DNA of 64,000 nucleotides, taken from assembly GCA_040220455.1 (NCBI GenBank), contig JAVJUS010000044.1:62001-126000 (forward strand). The letters run 5' to 3'. Below, piece by piece: positions 8,013 through 16,080 of the stretch (positions are counted from its first letter, which is position 1; each line of letters begins with the position of its first letter). The translations under genes were made by a program, and so were the position numbers. The stretch comes from JAVJUS01 sp040220455. Its GTDB lineage: Bacteria > Pseudomonadota > Alphaproteobacteria > DSM-16000 > Inquilinaceae. The notes below the pieces were generated by a model. That model had not been told where the DNA came from. It worked only from the letters and a program-made list of their open reading frames with translations, and made no database searches.

Positions 8013-9986
8013 ATGGACTACAGACGCGAGATCGACGGCCTGCGCGCGGTAGCGGTCCTGCCCGTGGTCTTCTTCCACGCCGATTTCGCCTGGGCCGCCG
8101 GCGGGTTCGTCGGCGTCGACGTGTTCTTCGTCATCTCCGGCTTCCTGATCACCTCGATCATCCAGGCCCAGCGCGCCGAGGGCCGGTTCCGCTTTGCCGA
8201 ATTCTACGAGCGCCGCGCTCGGCGGCTGCTGCCCGTCCTGTTCTTGGTGCTTGCCGCTACGACGGCCGCCGGCCTTGTCCTCGAGAGCCCGCCACGTCTG
8301 GCCGACCTGGGCGAAAGCCTGGTCGCGACGGCGCTCTTCGGCTCGAACTTCCTGTTCCTCGCGGGCACCGGATATTTCGACACCGCAACGGAAACGACGC
8401 CCCTGCTCCACACCTGGAGCCTGGCGGTCGAGGAGCAGTACTACCTGGTCTTCCCCGGCGCTTTCCTGCTGCTCGCCGCCATGGCCCGGCGCCACCTCAC
8501 CGCCGTGCTGGGCGTCGCGGCGGTGGCGTCCTTCGCGCTCTGCCTCGCCCTCGTGCGGCTCTATCCGGAGCAGACCTTCTATTTCACGCCGGCCCGGATC
8601 TGGGAGCTGCTCGCCGGCGCGATCCTGGCGCTGGTGCTGGCGGGGCCGGCCGGGGTGCGGGTCGCGGCCCTGCCCGGCCGCCTGCGCTCGGCCCTGGGGT
8701 TCGCGGGGCTCGCGGCGATCCTCGGAGCGATCGCCCTGCTCGACGCGGCGACGCCGTTCCCGGGGCCGGCCGCGCTCGCGCCGGTTCTGGGCACCGTGGC
8801 GGTGCTCGCCTTCGCGCGGGCGGACACGGTTTGCGGGCGCCTGCTGGCCCGGCCGGAGCCGGTCGCGATCGGCCTGATCTCCTACTCCCTCTATCTCTGG
8901 CACCAGCCCCTGCTCGCCTTCGCCAAGGTGCATGCGCCCGCCGGGCTGCCGCCGGGGCCGGCCGTGGCGCTGATCGCCGCCTCCAGCGCGCTTGCCTGGG
9001 CAAGCTGGCGGTATGTCGAGCGGCCCTGGCGCGATCGGCGGCGCACCCCGGGCCGGGCGCGGGTCTTCGCCGCCTCCGCGGCGGGTACGCTCGGCGCGGT
9101 GGCGGTCGGCGTGGCGCTCGTGGCCGGTGACGGCCTGCCCGGCCGCTTCGCCGATCATCCCCGCGCCGGGATCATCGCCTTCGACCCTGACGAGGCGCAG
9201 GAGGAGACCTGGGCGTCCGTCCGACGCTTGGCGGAGCCCCAGGTCGAGGATGCCGCGGCGACCGGCGCGCAGCTCGTCGTGGTCGGCGACAGCCATGCCA
9301 AGGACCTGGCCAACATGCTGGCCTTCCGGCGCGCTGCGCTGGGCGACACGCTGGTGCTGTCGGCCCATGTCACCAACGATGCCTGCCGCGGCCTGGCGCC
9401 CGGCACGGAGGCCGGCGCGGGCTGCGTCTACGGGCTGGAGCGCTTCCTGGAGCGGTCGGAGGATTCGGCCGGCGTGATCCTGGCGCCGAGCTGGCGGCCC
9501 GGCCATCTCGATGCCCTGCCCCGCGTCCTGGCCACGCTGGCCCGCCGCGGCGTTCCGGTCCTCCTCGTCTCCCGCACGCCGGACTTTCCCTCGGTACCGG
9601 AGGCCGTTATCCCGCCGCTGATGCGCGGTCGCAGCCTGGCCGACGCGGTGTCGCCCCTGTCCGAGGATCCGGTGCTCGCACCAAGGCGGGGCGCGATCGA
9701 CGCCCGGCTCAGGGCGATCGCCGATCGCCTCGGCGTGCCGCTGGTCGACCGGGCCGCGCTGGTCTGTCCCGGCGGACGGTGCGAGTTCGTCGACCCCAGC
9801 GGTCGCCTCTTGTTCTATGACACGACTCACCTGACGCTGGCCGGCGCCGAGCGTTTCGGCGCACGCCTCGTCGCCGACCCGGTGTTCCGGGCGTTCCTCG
9901 AGCGCTTGCGATCGCCCCGTCCGGGTCGGGCGACAGCGCCGGCCGGGCCGACAATCGATTCGTTATCGCAACGAAAAAGCGGATAG
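8013..9986 (+). CDS. OafA/YrhL-type acyltransferase with C-terminal SGNH domain
   Basis: An inner-membrane acyltransferase of 657 residues that should O-acetylate (or otherwise acylate) a cell-surface glycan. Residues 1 to about 350 are the acyltransferase-3 domain with around ten membrane helices: it starts YRREIDGLRAVAVLPVVFFH, then GGFVGVDVFFVISGFLIT, FYERRARRLLP and HTWSLAVEEQYY. The C-terminal half is a periplasmic SGNH domain: VVVGDSHAKD carries the nucleophile serine, and DTTHLT carries the Asp/His pair. Start chosen at the ATG giving MDYRREIDGLRA, the usual N-terminus; its ribosome site is weak. No glycan biosynthesis genes are nearby, so the acceptor is unknown. Confidence 0.9.
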   Translation: MDYRREIDGLRAVAVLPVVFFHADFAWAAGGFVGVDVFFVISGFLITSIIQAQRAEGRFRFAEFYERRARRLLPVLFLVLAATTAAGLVLESPPRLADLGESLVATALFGSNFLFLAGTGYFDTATETTPLLHTWSLAVEEQYYLVFPGAFLLLAAMARRHLTAVLGVAAVASFALCLALVRLYPEQTFYFTPARIWELLAGAILALVLAGPAGVRVAALPGRLRSALGFAGLAAILGAIALLDAATPFPGPAALAPVLGTVAVLAFARADTVCGRLLARPEPVAIGLISYSLYLWHQPLLAFAKVHAPAGLPPGPAVALIAASSALAWASWRYVERPWRDRRRTPGRARVFAASAAGTLGAVAVGVALVAGDGLPGRFADHPRAGIIAFDPDEAQEETWASVRRLAEPQVEDAAATGAQLVVVGDSHAKDLANMLAFRRAALGDTLVLSAHVTNDACRGLAPGTEAGAGCVYGLERFLERSEDSAGVILAPSWRPGHLDALPRVLATLARRGVPVLLVSRTPDFPSVPEAVIPPLMRGRSLADAVSPLSEDPVLAPRRGAIDARLRAIADRLGVPLVDRAALVCPGGRCEFVDPSGRLLFYDTTHLTLAGAERFGARLVADPVFRAFLERLRSPRPGRATAPAGPTIDSLSQRKSG

Positions 9987-10158
9987 AGGCGCCGGTTCAT
10001 TGCGATTATAAAATGAATACGATGATCGATCGACCGTCATCCGATCGTGTTTCAAGCGCCGGGACCGGCGGCGTGGACAATGCGGCCCGGGTGTCCGACG
10101 ATCGGGCGACGATGCCGGGGCGTCACCGGCCCCGCGCACGTCGAAGGGGGGAGAAGCG

Positions 10159-11115
10159 ATGGCCAATCGCTACGATTTCGCCGTCGATCGGCCGGGCAAC
10201 GCCAGCGTCGGCGATACCGGCGACGTCCAGCTCCGTGACATCGTCAAACGCCTGCCCCTGCGGGTCCTGACGCCGGAGCAGTTCGCCGCCTGGCAGCGCG
10301 ACGGCTATGTCGTCGTTCCGGACGCCGTTCCGGCCGAGCAGATACGCCGGACCGTCGATTTCCTGTGGGAGTTCACGGAGATGGACCCGGCCGATCCGTC
10401 GAGCTGGACCGGCGCCGAGCGTCGGCCCAATGAAATGACCGAACTCAACAACAGCGGCATGGTCGAGGCCTACAATCACGAGACGCTCTGGGCCAACCGG
10501 CAGACGCCGCGGATCCACGACGCCTTCGTCGACATCTGGGATCGCGAGGATCTGTGGGTGACGATCGACCGGGCCAACCTCAACACGCCCAATACCGGGC
10601 ACCGGGCGTTCGACGGCTTCATCCACTGGGACTGCGACACGTCGATCGAGCCGCCGCCGATCAACGTCCAGGGCGTGCTCTCGCTGGTCGACACCGACGC
10701 GGAGGTCGGCGGCTTCCAGTGCGTGCCCGAGATCTTCCGCGACTTCGAGGCCTGGAAGGCGCGCCAGCCGGCGGATCGCGACCCGTGGCGGCCCGACCTG
10801 GGCGACCTGGAGCCGACCTTCATCCCGCTGAAGGCGGGCGACCTGCTGATCTGGAACAGCCTTCTCGCCCACGGCATCCGGGCCAACCGCTCGGACCGGC
10901 CGCGCATCGCCCAGTACATCGCCATGACCCCGGCCGACGAGACCGATGCCGAGCTGAGGGAATGGCGCATCCGGTCCTGGCGCGAGCGCGTGGCGCCGGA
11001 AGGCTATCCGTTCCCGGGCGATCCGCGCGACTGGGAGCGCACACGCTATGCCACCGCCCGTCTGAGCTCGCTCGGACGTCGCCTTCTGGGCCTCGAGTCC
11101 TGGTACGACGGCTAG
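10159..11115 (+). CDS. Phytanoyl-CoA dioxygenase (PhyH) family oxygenase
   Basis: 318 residues, a non-heme iron and 2-oxoglutarate dependent oxygenase of the PhyH superfamily. The conserved N-terminal segment FAAWQRDGYVVVPDAVP is clear. The metal triad is visible as HWD in FIHWDCDT and the distal His in LLAHGIRANRSDRPR, whose Arg is positioned to hold 2-oxoglutarate. The start has an excellent GGGGGGAG site eight bases before the ATG. PhyH enzymes hydroxylate many small metabolites, and the gene stands alone, so the substrate is open. The 170 bases upstream include an AT-rich patch (10000-10025), the most likely promoter area. Confidence 0.85.
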   Translation: MANRYDFAVDRPGNASVGDTGDVQLRDIVKRLPLRVLTPEQFAAWQRDGYVVVPDAVPAEQIRRTVDFLWEFTEMDPADPSSWTGAERRPNEMTELNNSGMVEAYNHETLWANRQTPRIHDAFVDIWDREDLWVTIDRANLNTPNTGHRAFDGFIHWDCDTSIEPPPINVQGVLSLVDTDAEVGGFQCVPEIFRDFEAWKARQPADRDPWRPDLGDLEPTFIPLKAGDLLIWNSLLAHGIRANRSDRPRIAQYIAMTPADETDAELREWRIRSWRERVAPEGYPFPGDPRDWERTRYATARLSSLGRRLLGLESWYDG

Positions 11116-11415
11116 GTCGAGACCCGCATGGCGATGAGCCGCGCATGAGACCGAGAACCGCCGTTGCCGCCGCGGGAAGACTCCCCCTGGTCCTCGGGCT
11201 CGCCGCCGCGCCGTTCGCCGGCCGGTTCTCCTGCGGCGGCGTGGCGCGGTGCGCGCCGGCGGGTTGATATCCGATCGCCGGAATCGGCCGGCGCGGCGGC
11301 GCGTTGCCTTGCCACGCTGGCGCTGCAATGATCCGATAGCCAGCGGTATCCGTACCAAGTGTGCGGATACCCGCTCGCGGGTATGTGGAGACCAAAAAAC
11401 CGAGAGGAATGTCCC
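11116..11415 (+). other. Intergenic region before the HiPIP gene
   Basis: 300 bases. Most of it shows nothing recognisable; a 40-codon frame at 11145-11267 is not well supported. The last 70 bases carry the two overlapping inverted repeats described separately. Confidence 0.4.
11346..11383 (+). promoter_or_regulatory. Two overlapping, mutually exclusive hairpins before the HiPIP start
   Basis: First inverted repeat: GTATCCG (11346-11352) with CGGATAC (11364-11370), perfect over 7 pairs. Second: TACCCG (11368-11373), loop CTCG, CGGGTA (11378-11383), perfect over 6 pairs. They share the bases TAC at 11368-11370, so only one can form fully at a time. The second ends 18 bases before the GAGAGGA ribosome site. 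This could be an RNA switch or a protein operator; no ligand or regulator can be named. Confidence 0.45.
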
Positions 11416-11754
11416 GTGGCTGAGCACTATTCGAGCGATGCTCGTCGCCGCTTTCTCAAGCTCGTGGCCGCCGGTGCGGCCGCTGTTCCGGCGGCTGCGC
11501 TCCTGTCCCGCCGTGGCGTGGCGCAGGAGCAGGTCGATCCGGAGGGCGCGCTGGCCCAGCAGTTCGGCTACGTCCACGACGTGGCCGACGTCGATACGGA
11601 ATCCTTCCCGACCTACGAGGAGGGGCAGCACTGCGCGAACTGCCAGCTCTTCCAGGGTGCGGAAGGCGACGAGTGGGGCCCCTGCCCGATCTTCCAAAAC
11701 AACCTCGTGGCCGCCAACGGCTGGTGTCAGTCCTGGGTCGCCAAGCCGAGCTGA
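11416..11754 (+). CDS. High-potential iron-sulfur protein (HiPIP)
   Basis: A periplasmic soluble electron carrier with a [4Fe-4S] cluster that cycles at high potential between a cytochrome bc1-type complex and a terminal acceptor. The 112-residue precursor has a Tat signal (RRRFLK at 10-15 followed by an Ala-rich helix), as expected for a cluster folded before export. The cluster cysteines are C73, C76, C90 and C104 (Cx2C, x13, C, x13, C), with the conserved GWCQSW at the end. GTG start at 11416, seven bases after GAGAGGA. A monohaem cytochrome c gene follows on the same strand after a terminator-like hairpin. Confidence 0.93.
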   Translation: MAEHYSSDARRRFLKLVAAGAAAVPAAALLSRRGVAQEQVDPEGALAQQFGYVHDVADVDTESFPTYEEGQHCANCQLFQGAEGDEWGPCPIFQNNLVAANGWCQSWVAKPS

Positions 11755-11817
11755 CGACCCGACGGCCGCGCGGCGCGAGGGCGTCCCTCGCCACCGCCCG
11801 CGCTCGCGCCGATACGA

Positions 11818-11851
11818 CGAAACGGCCCCGCCCTCGCGCGGGGCCGTTTCG
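11818..11851 (+). terminator. Strong GC hairpin after the HiPIP gene
   Basis: Perfect 14-pair stem: CGAAACGGCCCCGC at 11818-11831 and its complement at 11838-11851, with a six-base loop. It lies 64 bases after the HiPIP stop. No run of T follows, so it may act as a poorly terminating or transcript-stabilising hairpin instead of a classic intrinsic terminator. Confidence 0.55.
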
Positions 11852-11934
11852 CGTCGGACGCCTCCGGCACCCCCGGAAACGCGGACACGAGGCTCCGGAT
11901 CGTGGAGAATCAGGGTCGGCAACGGCTACCCGGC

Positions 11935-11964
11935 TTGAAGAATCAGGTTTCTCTTATGTAAACT
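11935..11964 (+). promoter_or_regulatory. Possible promoter of the cytochrome c gene
   Basis: TTGAAG (11935-11940) and TAAACT (11959-11964) are 18 bases apart, in one of the few AT-rich patches of the neighbourhood and 68 bases before the start codon. Each hexamer differs from the sigma-70 consensus at two positions. Confidence 0.35.
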
Positions 11965-12031
11965 GGCGTTCCTCCCCCGGACAGACCCGCCCCGTGTGTC
12001 GGCGGGCCGCACAGGATCGAGGGAGGACCTC

Positions 12032-12466
12032 ATGACAATGGTCGCAAGAACGGCTCCGATGGCCCGTGCCCTGGCGGCGCTGGCGGGCGCGCTGGCTCTC
12101 GTGACAGCGGGCTCCGTGGCGGCGGAGGAGGATCTGCCGGGCAGCATGGAATACCTGGCGAGCTGCGCGGCCTGTCATGGAGCCGGCGGACGTGGCGACG
12201 GTCCCGTTGCGCAGCATCTCAACGTCCCGCCCTCGGATTTGACGGCGCTGGCCGCGAACAACGGCGGGGATTTCCCCTTCGCCGAGGTGCTCATGGTCAT
12301 CGACGGGCGGCGCATGCCGACCGTTCACGGCGAGCGGGCCATGCCGGTCTGGGGCGACCGTTATTCCATCGAGGTGGGCCCGGAGATGGGGCCACAGGAG
12401 ACCGGTGACGTGGTCCGCGGCCGCATCCTGGCGCTTGCCCAGTATCTCGAGGCGATCCAGCAATAG
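12032..12466 (+). CDS. Monohaem c-type cytochrome
   Basis: 144-residue exported electron carrier. Signal peptide to about residue 31 (SVAAEED), then the haem-binding CAACH at 45-49 and Met104 in AMPVWG as the probable axial ligand. This order and size fit the class I cytochrome c (CcoP/cbb3-like single-domain) group. GGGAGG sits five bases before the ATG. Placed just after the HiPIP gene, it could belong to the same periplasmic electron route, but the hairpin between them argues against strict co-transcription. Confidence 0.85.
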   Translation: MTMVARTAPMARALAALAGALALVTAGSVAAEEDLPGSMEYLASCAACHGAGGRGDGPVAQHLNVPPSDLTALAANNGGDFPFAEVLMVIDGRRMPTVHGERAMPVWGDRYSIEVGPEMGPQETGDVVRGRILALAQYLEAIQQ

Positions 12467-12480
12467 GCCGGCCGGCAACC

Positions 12481-12562
12481 GTAGGTCGGTCGAGCGGCGG
12501 CGGGCCCGACTGCCTCTGCGACGCGGCCGCATAGCGCCAGGCTCGCTGCGCTCGACCGACCT
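12481..12562. repeat. REP-like inverted repeat pair
   Basis: AGGTCGGTCGAGCG at 12483-12496 is repeated in perfect inverse orientation at 12549-12562, separated by 52 bases. The unit matches the REP-like sequence also seen near 30.1, 42.8 and 62.0 kb in this window. It fills the gap between the convergent cytochrome c and alpha/beta hydrolase genes. Confidence 0.75.
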
Positions 12563-12601
12563 CCAGGAGAGGCGCGGCCCGCCCCGCCGCGTCTGGCCAG
12601 C

Positions 12602-13456
12602 CTACCCCGCCAGGAAGGTGCCGACCCGCTCGTTGAAGCGGCGGGCGTTCTCCAGGAACATGAAGTGGCTGCCGCCCTCGGCCGCCGGTACGATGTCGAC
12701 GGCGGCGCCCGGGATGGTGCCGGCGATCCAGCGCTGGGACTGCGCGCTGAAGATGCTCGCCTCGGCCCCGATCACCAGCGTCGGCAGGGTGATTCGCGCG
12801 ATGGCGTCGCGCCAGTCGTTGTGCAGGTGGTCGAAGACGAGGTCCGCGCCGTAACGCCGCGGCATCTTGAGATTTTCCGCGACGACGAAGCCGAAGGTGT
12901 CGTCGTCGAGCGCGTCGGTGAACATCCCACGCAGGAAGCCCGGCGTCTCCGCCTCGGCCTCCGGCGAGGTCAGCATGGCGTAGAGGTCGTAGGCGCCCTG
13001 GGGGTTCGGCATCAGGACGCCGTAGTCGAGACATTGCGCCTCGCTCCACCCCGGCTTGGCGATACAGCATGGCGCTTGGTCGACCACGACGAGCCCGGCG
13101 ATCCGATCGGCGCCATAGGTCTCCAGATAGCACCAGGCGACCGAACTGCCCATGGAGTGGCCCAGCAGCGTCACCTCGCTCAGGTCGAGCGCCTCGATCA
13201 TGTCGTGAAGATCGGCCGCCAGGCGACTGACCCGATAGCCATGGCGCGGCTTGTCGGACTCGCCGTGACCCCGCATGTCGACGGCCAGCACGCGGGCTTG
13301 GTCGGCCAGGGCCGGGATATTCTCGCGGAACTCCGCGACCGTCTGGGACCAGCCGGGAATCATGATCAGCGGCCGGCCCGATCCGGCCTCCAGGTAGCGC
13401 AAGGTCACGCCGTCATTGGTGGTGACGGTCTTTCGGGCGTCTAGATCGAGGCTCAC
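12602..13456 (-). CDS. Alpha/beta hydrolase
   Basis: 284-residue cytoplasmic hydrolase. The fold is clear: MIPGWSQTVAEFR oxyanion region, VLAVDMRGHGESDKP, the nucleophile elbow LLGHSMGSS with Ser101, and the catalytic His264 in GGSHFMFLE. It could be an esterase, lactonase or C-C hydrolase. Start chosen at the GTG 13456-13454, because GGAGG lies nine bases upstream of it; the in-frame ATG at 13465 directly abuts that GGAGG, which is too close. It is the last gene of the minus-strand polyol cluster, about 125 bases after the dehydrogenase gene. A lactonase role downstream of a sugar dehydrogenase is possible but unproven. Confidence 0.78.
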   Translation of the reverse strand: MSLDLDARKTVTTNDGVTLRYLEAGSGRPLIMIPGWSQTVAEFRENIPALADQARVLAVDMRGHGESDKPRHGYRVSRLAADLHDMIEALDLSEVTLLGHSMGSSVAWCYLETYGADRIAGLVVVDQAPCCIAKPGWSEAQCLDYGVLMPNPQGAYDLYAMLTSPEAEAETPGFLRGMFTDALDDDTFGFVVAENLKMPRRYGADLVFDHLHNDWRDAIARITLPTLVIGAEASIFSAQSQRWIAGTIPGAAVDIVPAAEGGSHFMFLENARRFNERVGTFLAG

Positions 13457-13582
13457 GGGGCGCATCCTCCGGACGGTTCGTTGTTGTCCGGGCGATATAC
13501 CATGGCGCACGCGCCCGGTCCCGCACCGGGAAATCGCGCGGCAGCGGGCTTTCGCGCTCCGTCGGCCCCTTGCCGCAGGGCC

Positions 13583-14353
13583 TCAGCTCATCCAGTTGCC
13601 ACCGTCGACGTTGAGGGTCTGGGCCACGACATAGTCGCTGTCGTCGGAAGCCAGGAACACCGCCGTGCCGGCATGGTCGTCCGGCCGGCCCATGCGGCCG
13701 TAGGGTACGGCCTCCCCGACCAGGCGCTTCTTCTCGCCCAGGGGGCGGTTTTCGTATTTGGCGAACAGGGCGTCGACCTCGTCCCACATCGGCGTGTCGA
13801 CCACGCCCGGGGAGATGCCGTTGACGTTGATCCCGTGGCGGATGAGGTCCTGACCGGCCGACTGGGTCAGGCTGATGACGGTCGCCTTGCTGGCGCAGTA
13901 GACGGCGACCAGGGCCTCGCCCCGGCGCCCGGCCTGGGAGGCCATGTTGATGATCTTGCCGCCCTTGCCGCGCTCGACCATCGCCGCGGCGACCGCCTGC
14001 AGGGTGAAGAGCAGGCCCTTGACGTTGATGTCGAAGATCCGGTCGTAGCTCTCCCGCGTGATCTCCAGGATCGGCGCCATGTCGAAGACGGCTGCGTTGT
14101 TGACCAGGATGTCGATGCCGCCGTAGCGCTCGACCACCGTCGCGACCATGGCGTCGATCGAGCCCGGGTCGGTGACGTCCAGGCGCAGGCCCATGGCGTC
14201 GTGGCCGAGCGACGCGGCCAGCTCCTCGGCCTCGTGCTGCAGGATGTCGGCGATGGCCACCTTCGCGCCCTCGGCGACGTAGCGCTCGGCGATCGCGCGG
14301 CCGATGCCGCGCGCGCCGCCGGTGACGACCGCGACCTTGCCTTCCAGCTTCAT
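13583..14353 (-). CDS. Short-chain dehydrogenase, sorbitol/L-iditol dehydrogenase (SmoS) type
   Basis: 256-residue classical SDR. Cofactor motif TGGARGIG (11-18), Asp36 after the second strand favouring NAD, VNNA (84-87), and catalytic Ser139, Tyr152 and Lys156 (YCASK). The sequence runs very like SmoS-type polyol dehydrogenases, including the ISPGVVDTPMWDEVD segment. These oxidise D-sorbitol to D-fructose and related polyols. It lies 28 bases after another SDR gene and downstream of a polyol-type ABC importer, so oxidising the imported polyol is the natural role. Exact polyol preference is inferred. Confidence 0.83.
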   Translation of the reverse strand: MKLEGKVAVVTGGARGIGRAIAERYVAEGAKVAIADILQHEAEELAASLGHDAMGLRLDVTDPGSIDAMVATVVERYGGIDILVNNAAVFDMAPILEITRESYDRIFDINVKGLLFTLQAVAAAMVERGKGGKIINMASQAGRRGEALVAVYCASKATVISLTQSAGQDLIRHGINVNGISPGVVDTPMWDEVDALFAKYENRPLGEKKRLVGEAVPYGRMGRPDDHAGTAVFLASDDSDYVVAQTLNVDGGNWMS

Positions 14354-14381
14354 CGATTCCCCTCCCGTGCCGCGCGCGGCG

Positions 14382-15155
14382 TCACCAGCAACAGTACCCG
14401 CCGTCGGCGACGACGATGCTTCCCGTCATGAAGCTCGAGGCCTCGGAGGCGAGGAACAGGACGACCGAGGCGATCTCGTCGACCTCGCCCATGCGTTTCA
14501 TGGGCGTGCCGTCCATCCAGACCGGGAACATCCGCTGGTCCTCCATGGCGAAGCGGTTGAGCGGCGTGTTGATGTAGCCCGGCGCCACCGCGTTGACCCG
14601 TACGCCCCGGGGCGCCCATTCGGCCGCGAGCGATTTGGTCAGGTGATGCACCGCCGCCTTGGACGCGTTGTAGAAGGACTGCGGCTGGGGCTTGTTGACG
14701 ATGTAGCCCGACATCGAGCCGATATTGACGATCGAGCCGCGCCCGCGCTCCATCATGCCCTGGCCGAAGGCCCGGCAGCACCAGAACGTGCCGTTCAGAT
14801 TGACGTCGAGGACGTTGAGCCAGTGCTCGTCGTCCACCGTCTCGGCCGGCGTGTCGCTGCGCGCGATGCCCGCGTTGTTGACCAGGATGTCGGCGCCGCC
14901 GCGGTCGCGGGCGAGCTTTTCCGCCAGCGCCGTCGCTTGCTCCGATTTCGTGACGTCGAGCGGCTCGACCACCGCATCGATGCCCGCAGCCGTCAACTCG
15001 CTCCGGCCCTCCTCGCCCACCTTCGGGTCGATCTCCGCCAGGACGACCCGGGCACCGGCCTCCCCGAGCGCCCGCGCGCAGGCGAGCCCGATGGCCCGGC
15101 CGCCGCCCGTGACGACGGCGGTGCGACCCTGGAGATTGTATTTTTCCATATACAT
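14382..15155 (-). CDS. Short-chain dehydrogenase, polyol/sugar type
   Basis: 257-residue SDR with TGGGRAIG (16-23), VNNAG (92-96), catalytic Ser147 or 149, Tyr162 and Lys166 (YNASK) and the APGYINTPLNRF loop. Glu41 after the second strand points to NAD. Similar proteins act as galactitol-, arabinitol- or threitol-type dehydrogenases, so a second polyol oxidation is likely. An alternative start two codons later (15149) is equally possible. It sits between the permease gene and the SmoS-like gene, all on the minus strand. Two different SDRs in one polyol operon suggest either two substrates or two oxidation steps. Confidence 0.78.
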   Translation of the reverse strand: MYMEKYNLQGRTAVVTGGGRAIGLACARALGEAGARVVLAEIDPKVGEEGRSELTAAGIDAVVEPLDVTKSEQATALAEKLARDRGGADILVNNAGIARSDTPAETVDDEHWLNVLDVNLNGTFWCCRAFGQGMMERGRGSIVNIGSMSGYIVNKPQPQSFYNASKAAVHHLTKSLAAEWAPRGVRVNAVAPGYINTPLNRFAMEDQRMFPVWMDGTPMKRMGEVDEIASVVLFLASEASSFMTGSIVVADGGYCCW

Positions 15156-15240
15156 TAGGACATTCCATCCCGTTCTTGGCAGGCCGCGTCGACCGTCGGC
15201 ACGCCCGCGCGGCGGACGGCCGGCGTCGGGCAGCGGTCGA

Positions 15241-16062
15241 TCATTTGACGGCGCCGAAGGTCATGCCGCGCACGAGCTGGCGCTGGCTCATCCAGCCGAA
15301 GACCAGGATGGGCGCGATCGCCAGGGTGGAGGCGGCCGACAGCTTGGCCCAGAACAGCCCCTCGGGGCTGGAGAAGGACGCGATGAAGGCCGTCAGCGGC
15401 GCCGCGTCGGAGGTCGTCAGGTTCAGGCTCCAGAACGCCTCGTTCCAGCACAGGATGATCGACAGCAGCGCCGTCGACGCAATGCCCGGCAGGGACAGCG
15501 GCAGGACCAGGTAGCGCAGCTCATCGCGCACCATCGCCCCGTCGATGCGCGCCGCCTCCAGGATGTCGCGCGGCAGCTCCTTGAAGAAGGTGTAGAGCAT
15601 CCACACCACGATCGGCAGGTTCATCAGGGCGTAGACCATGATCAGCCCGACGCGCGTGTCGAGCAGCGAGAGGTCGCGCGCGAGCAGATAGATCGGGACC
15701 AGCACGCCGACCGGCGGCAGCATCTTGGTCGACAGCATCCACAGGAGCGTGCCGCGCGTGCGCTTGGTCGGGAAGAACGCCATGGCGTAGCCGGCGGGCA
15801 CCGCGAAGGCGATCGCGACCAGCGTCGCCCCGACCGAGATGACGACACTGTTGACGGCGTAGCGGACATAGTCCGCCCGCTCCTGCACCGCGGCGTAGTT
15901 CTCCAGCGTCGCGTCGAAGAAGATCGAGGGTGGCGAGGAGACGGCCTCCACCTCGGTCTTGAACGCGGTCAGGAGCATCCAGGCGATCGGGAAGAACATG
16001 ATCAGCGCGACGCCCCAGCCGACGACGGTCAGGGCGATTCTGGCGCGCGGGGATTGCTTCAT
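15241..16062 (-). CDS. Polyol/sugar ABC transporter permease (SmoG/MalG type)
   Basis: 273 residues with six hydrophobic helices. The N-terminal helix is followed by the periplasmic SPPSIFFDATLENY segment, and the coupling-helix EAA loop reads EAARIDGAMVRDELRYLVLPLSLPG. It ends RGMTFGAVK, the hallmark ending of MalG-family proteins (VxGLTxGAVK). The gene starts 18 bases after the stop of its partner permease. Best matched by eye to the sorbitol/mannitol importers SmoG and MtlG. Confidence 0.88.
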   Translation of the reverse strand: MKQSPRARIALTVVGWGVALIMFFPIAWMLLTAFKTEVEAVSSPPSIFFDATLENYAAVQERADYVRYAVNSVVISVGATLVAIAFAVPAGYAMAFFPTKRTRGTLLWMLSTKMLPPVGVLVPIYLLARDLSLLDTRVGLIMVYALMNLPIVVWMLYTFFKELPRDILEAARIDGAMVRDELRYLVLPLSLPGIASTALLSIILCWNEAFWSLNLTTSDAAPLTAFIASFSSPEGLFWAKLSAASTLAIAPILVFGWMSQRQLVRGMTFGAVK

Positions 16063-16080
16063 GGTCCGGCCTCGCCCCGC

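Noticed and set aside
11145..11267. A 40-codon frame with a signal-like sequence between the PhyH and HiPIP genes
   Set aside because: No ribosome site, high Arg/Ala/Gly content as expected from random GC-rich DNA, and no recognisable family.
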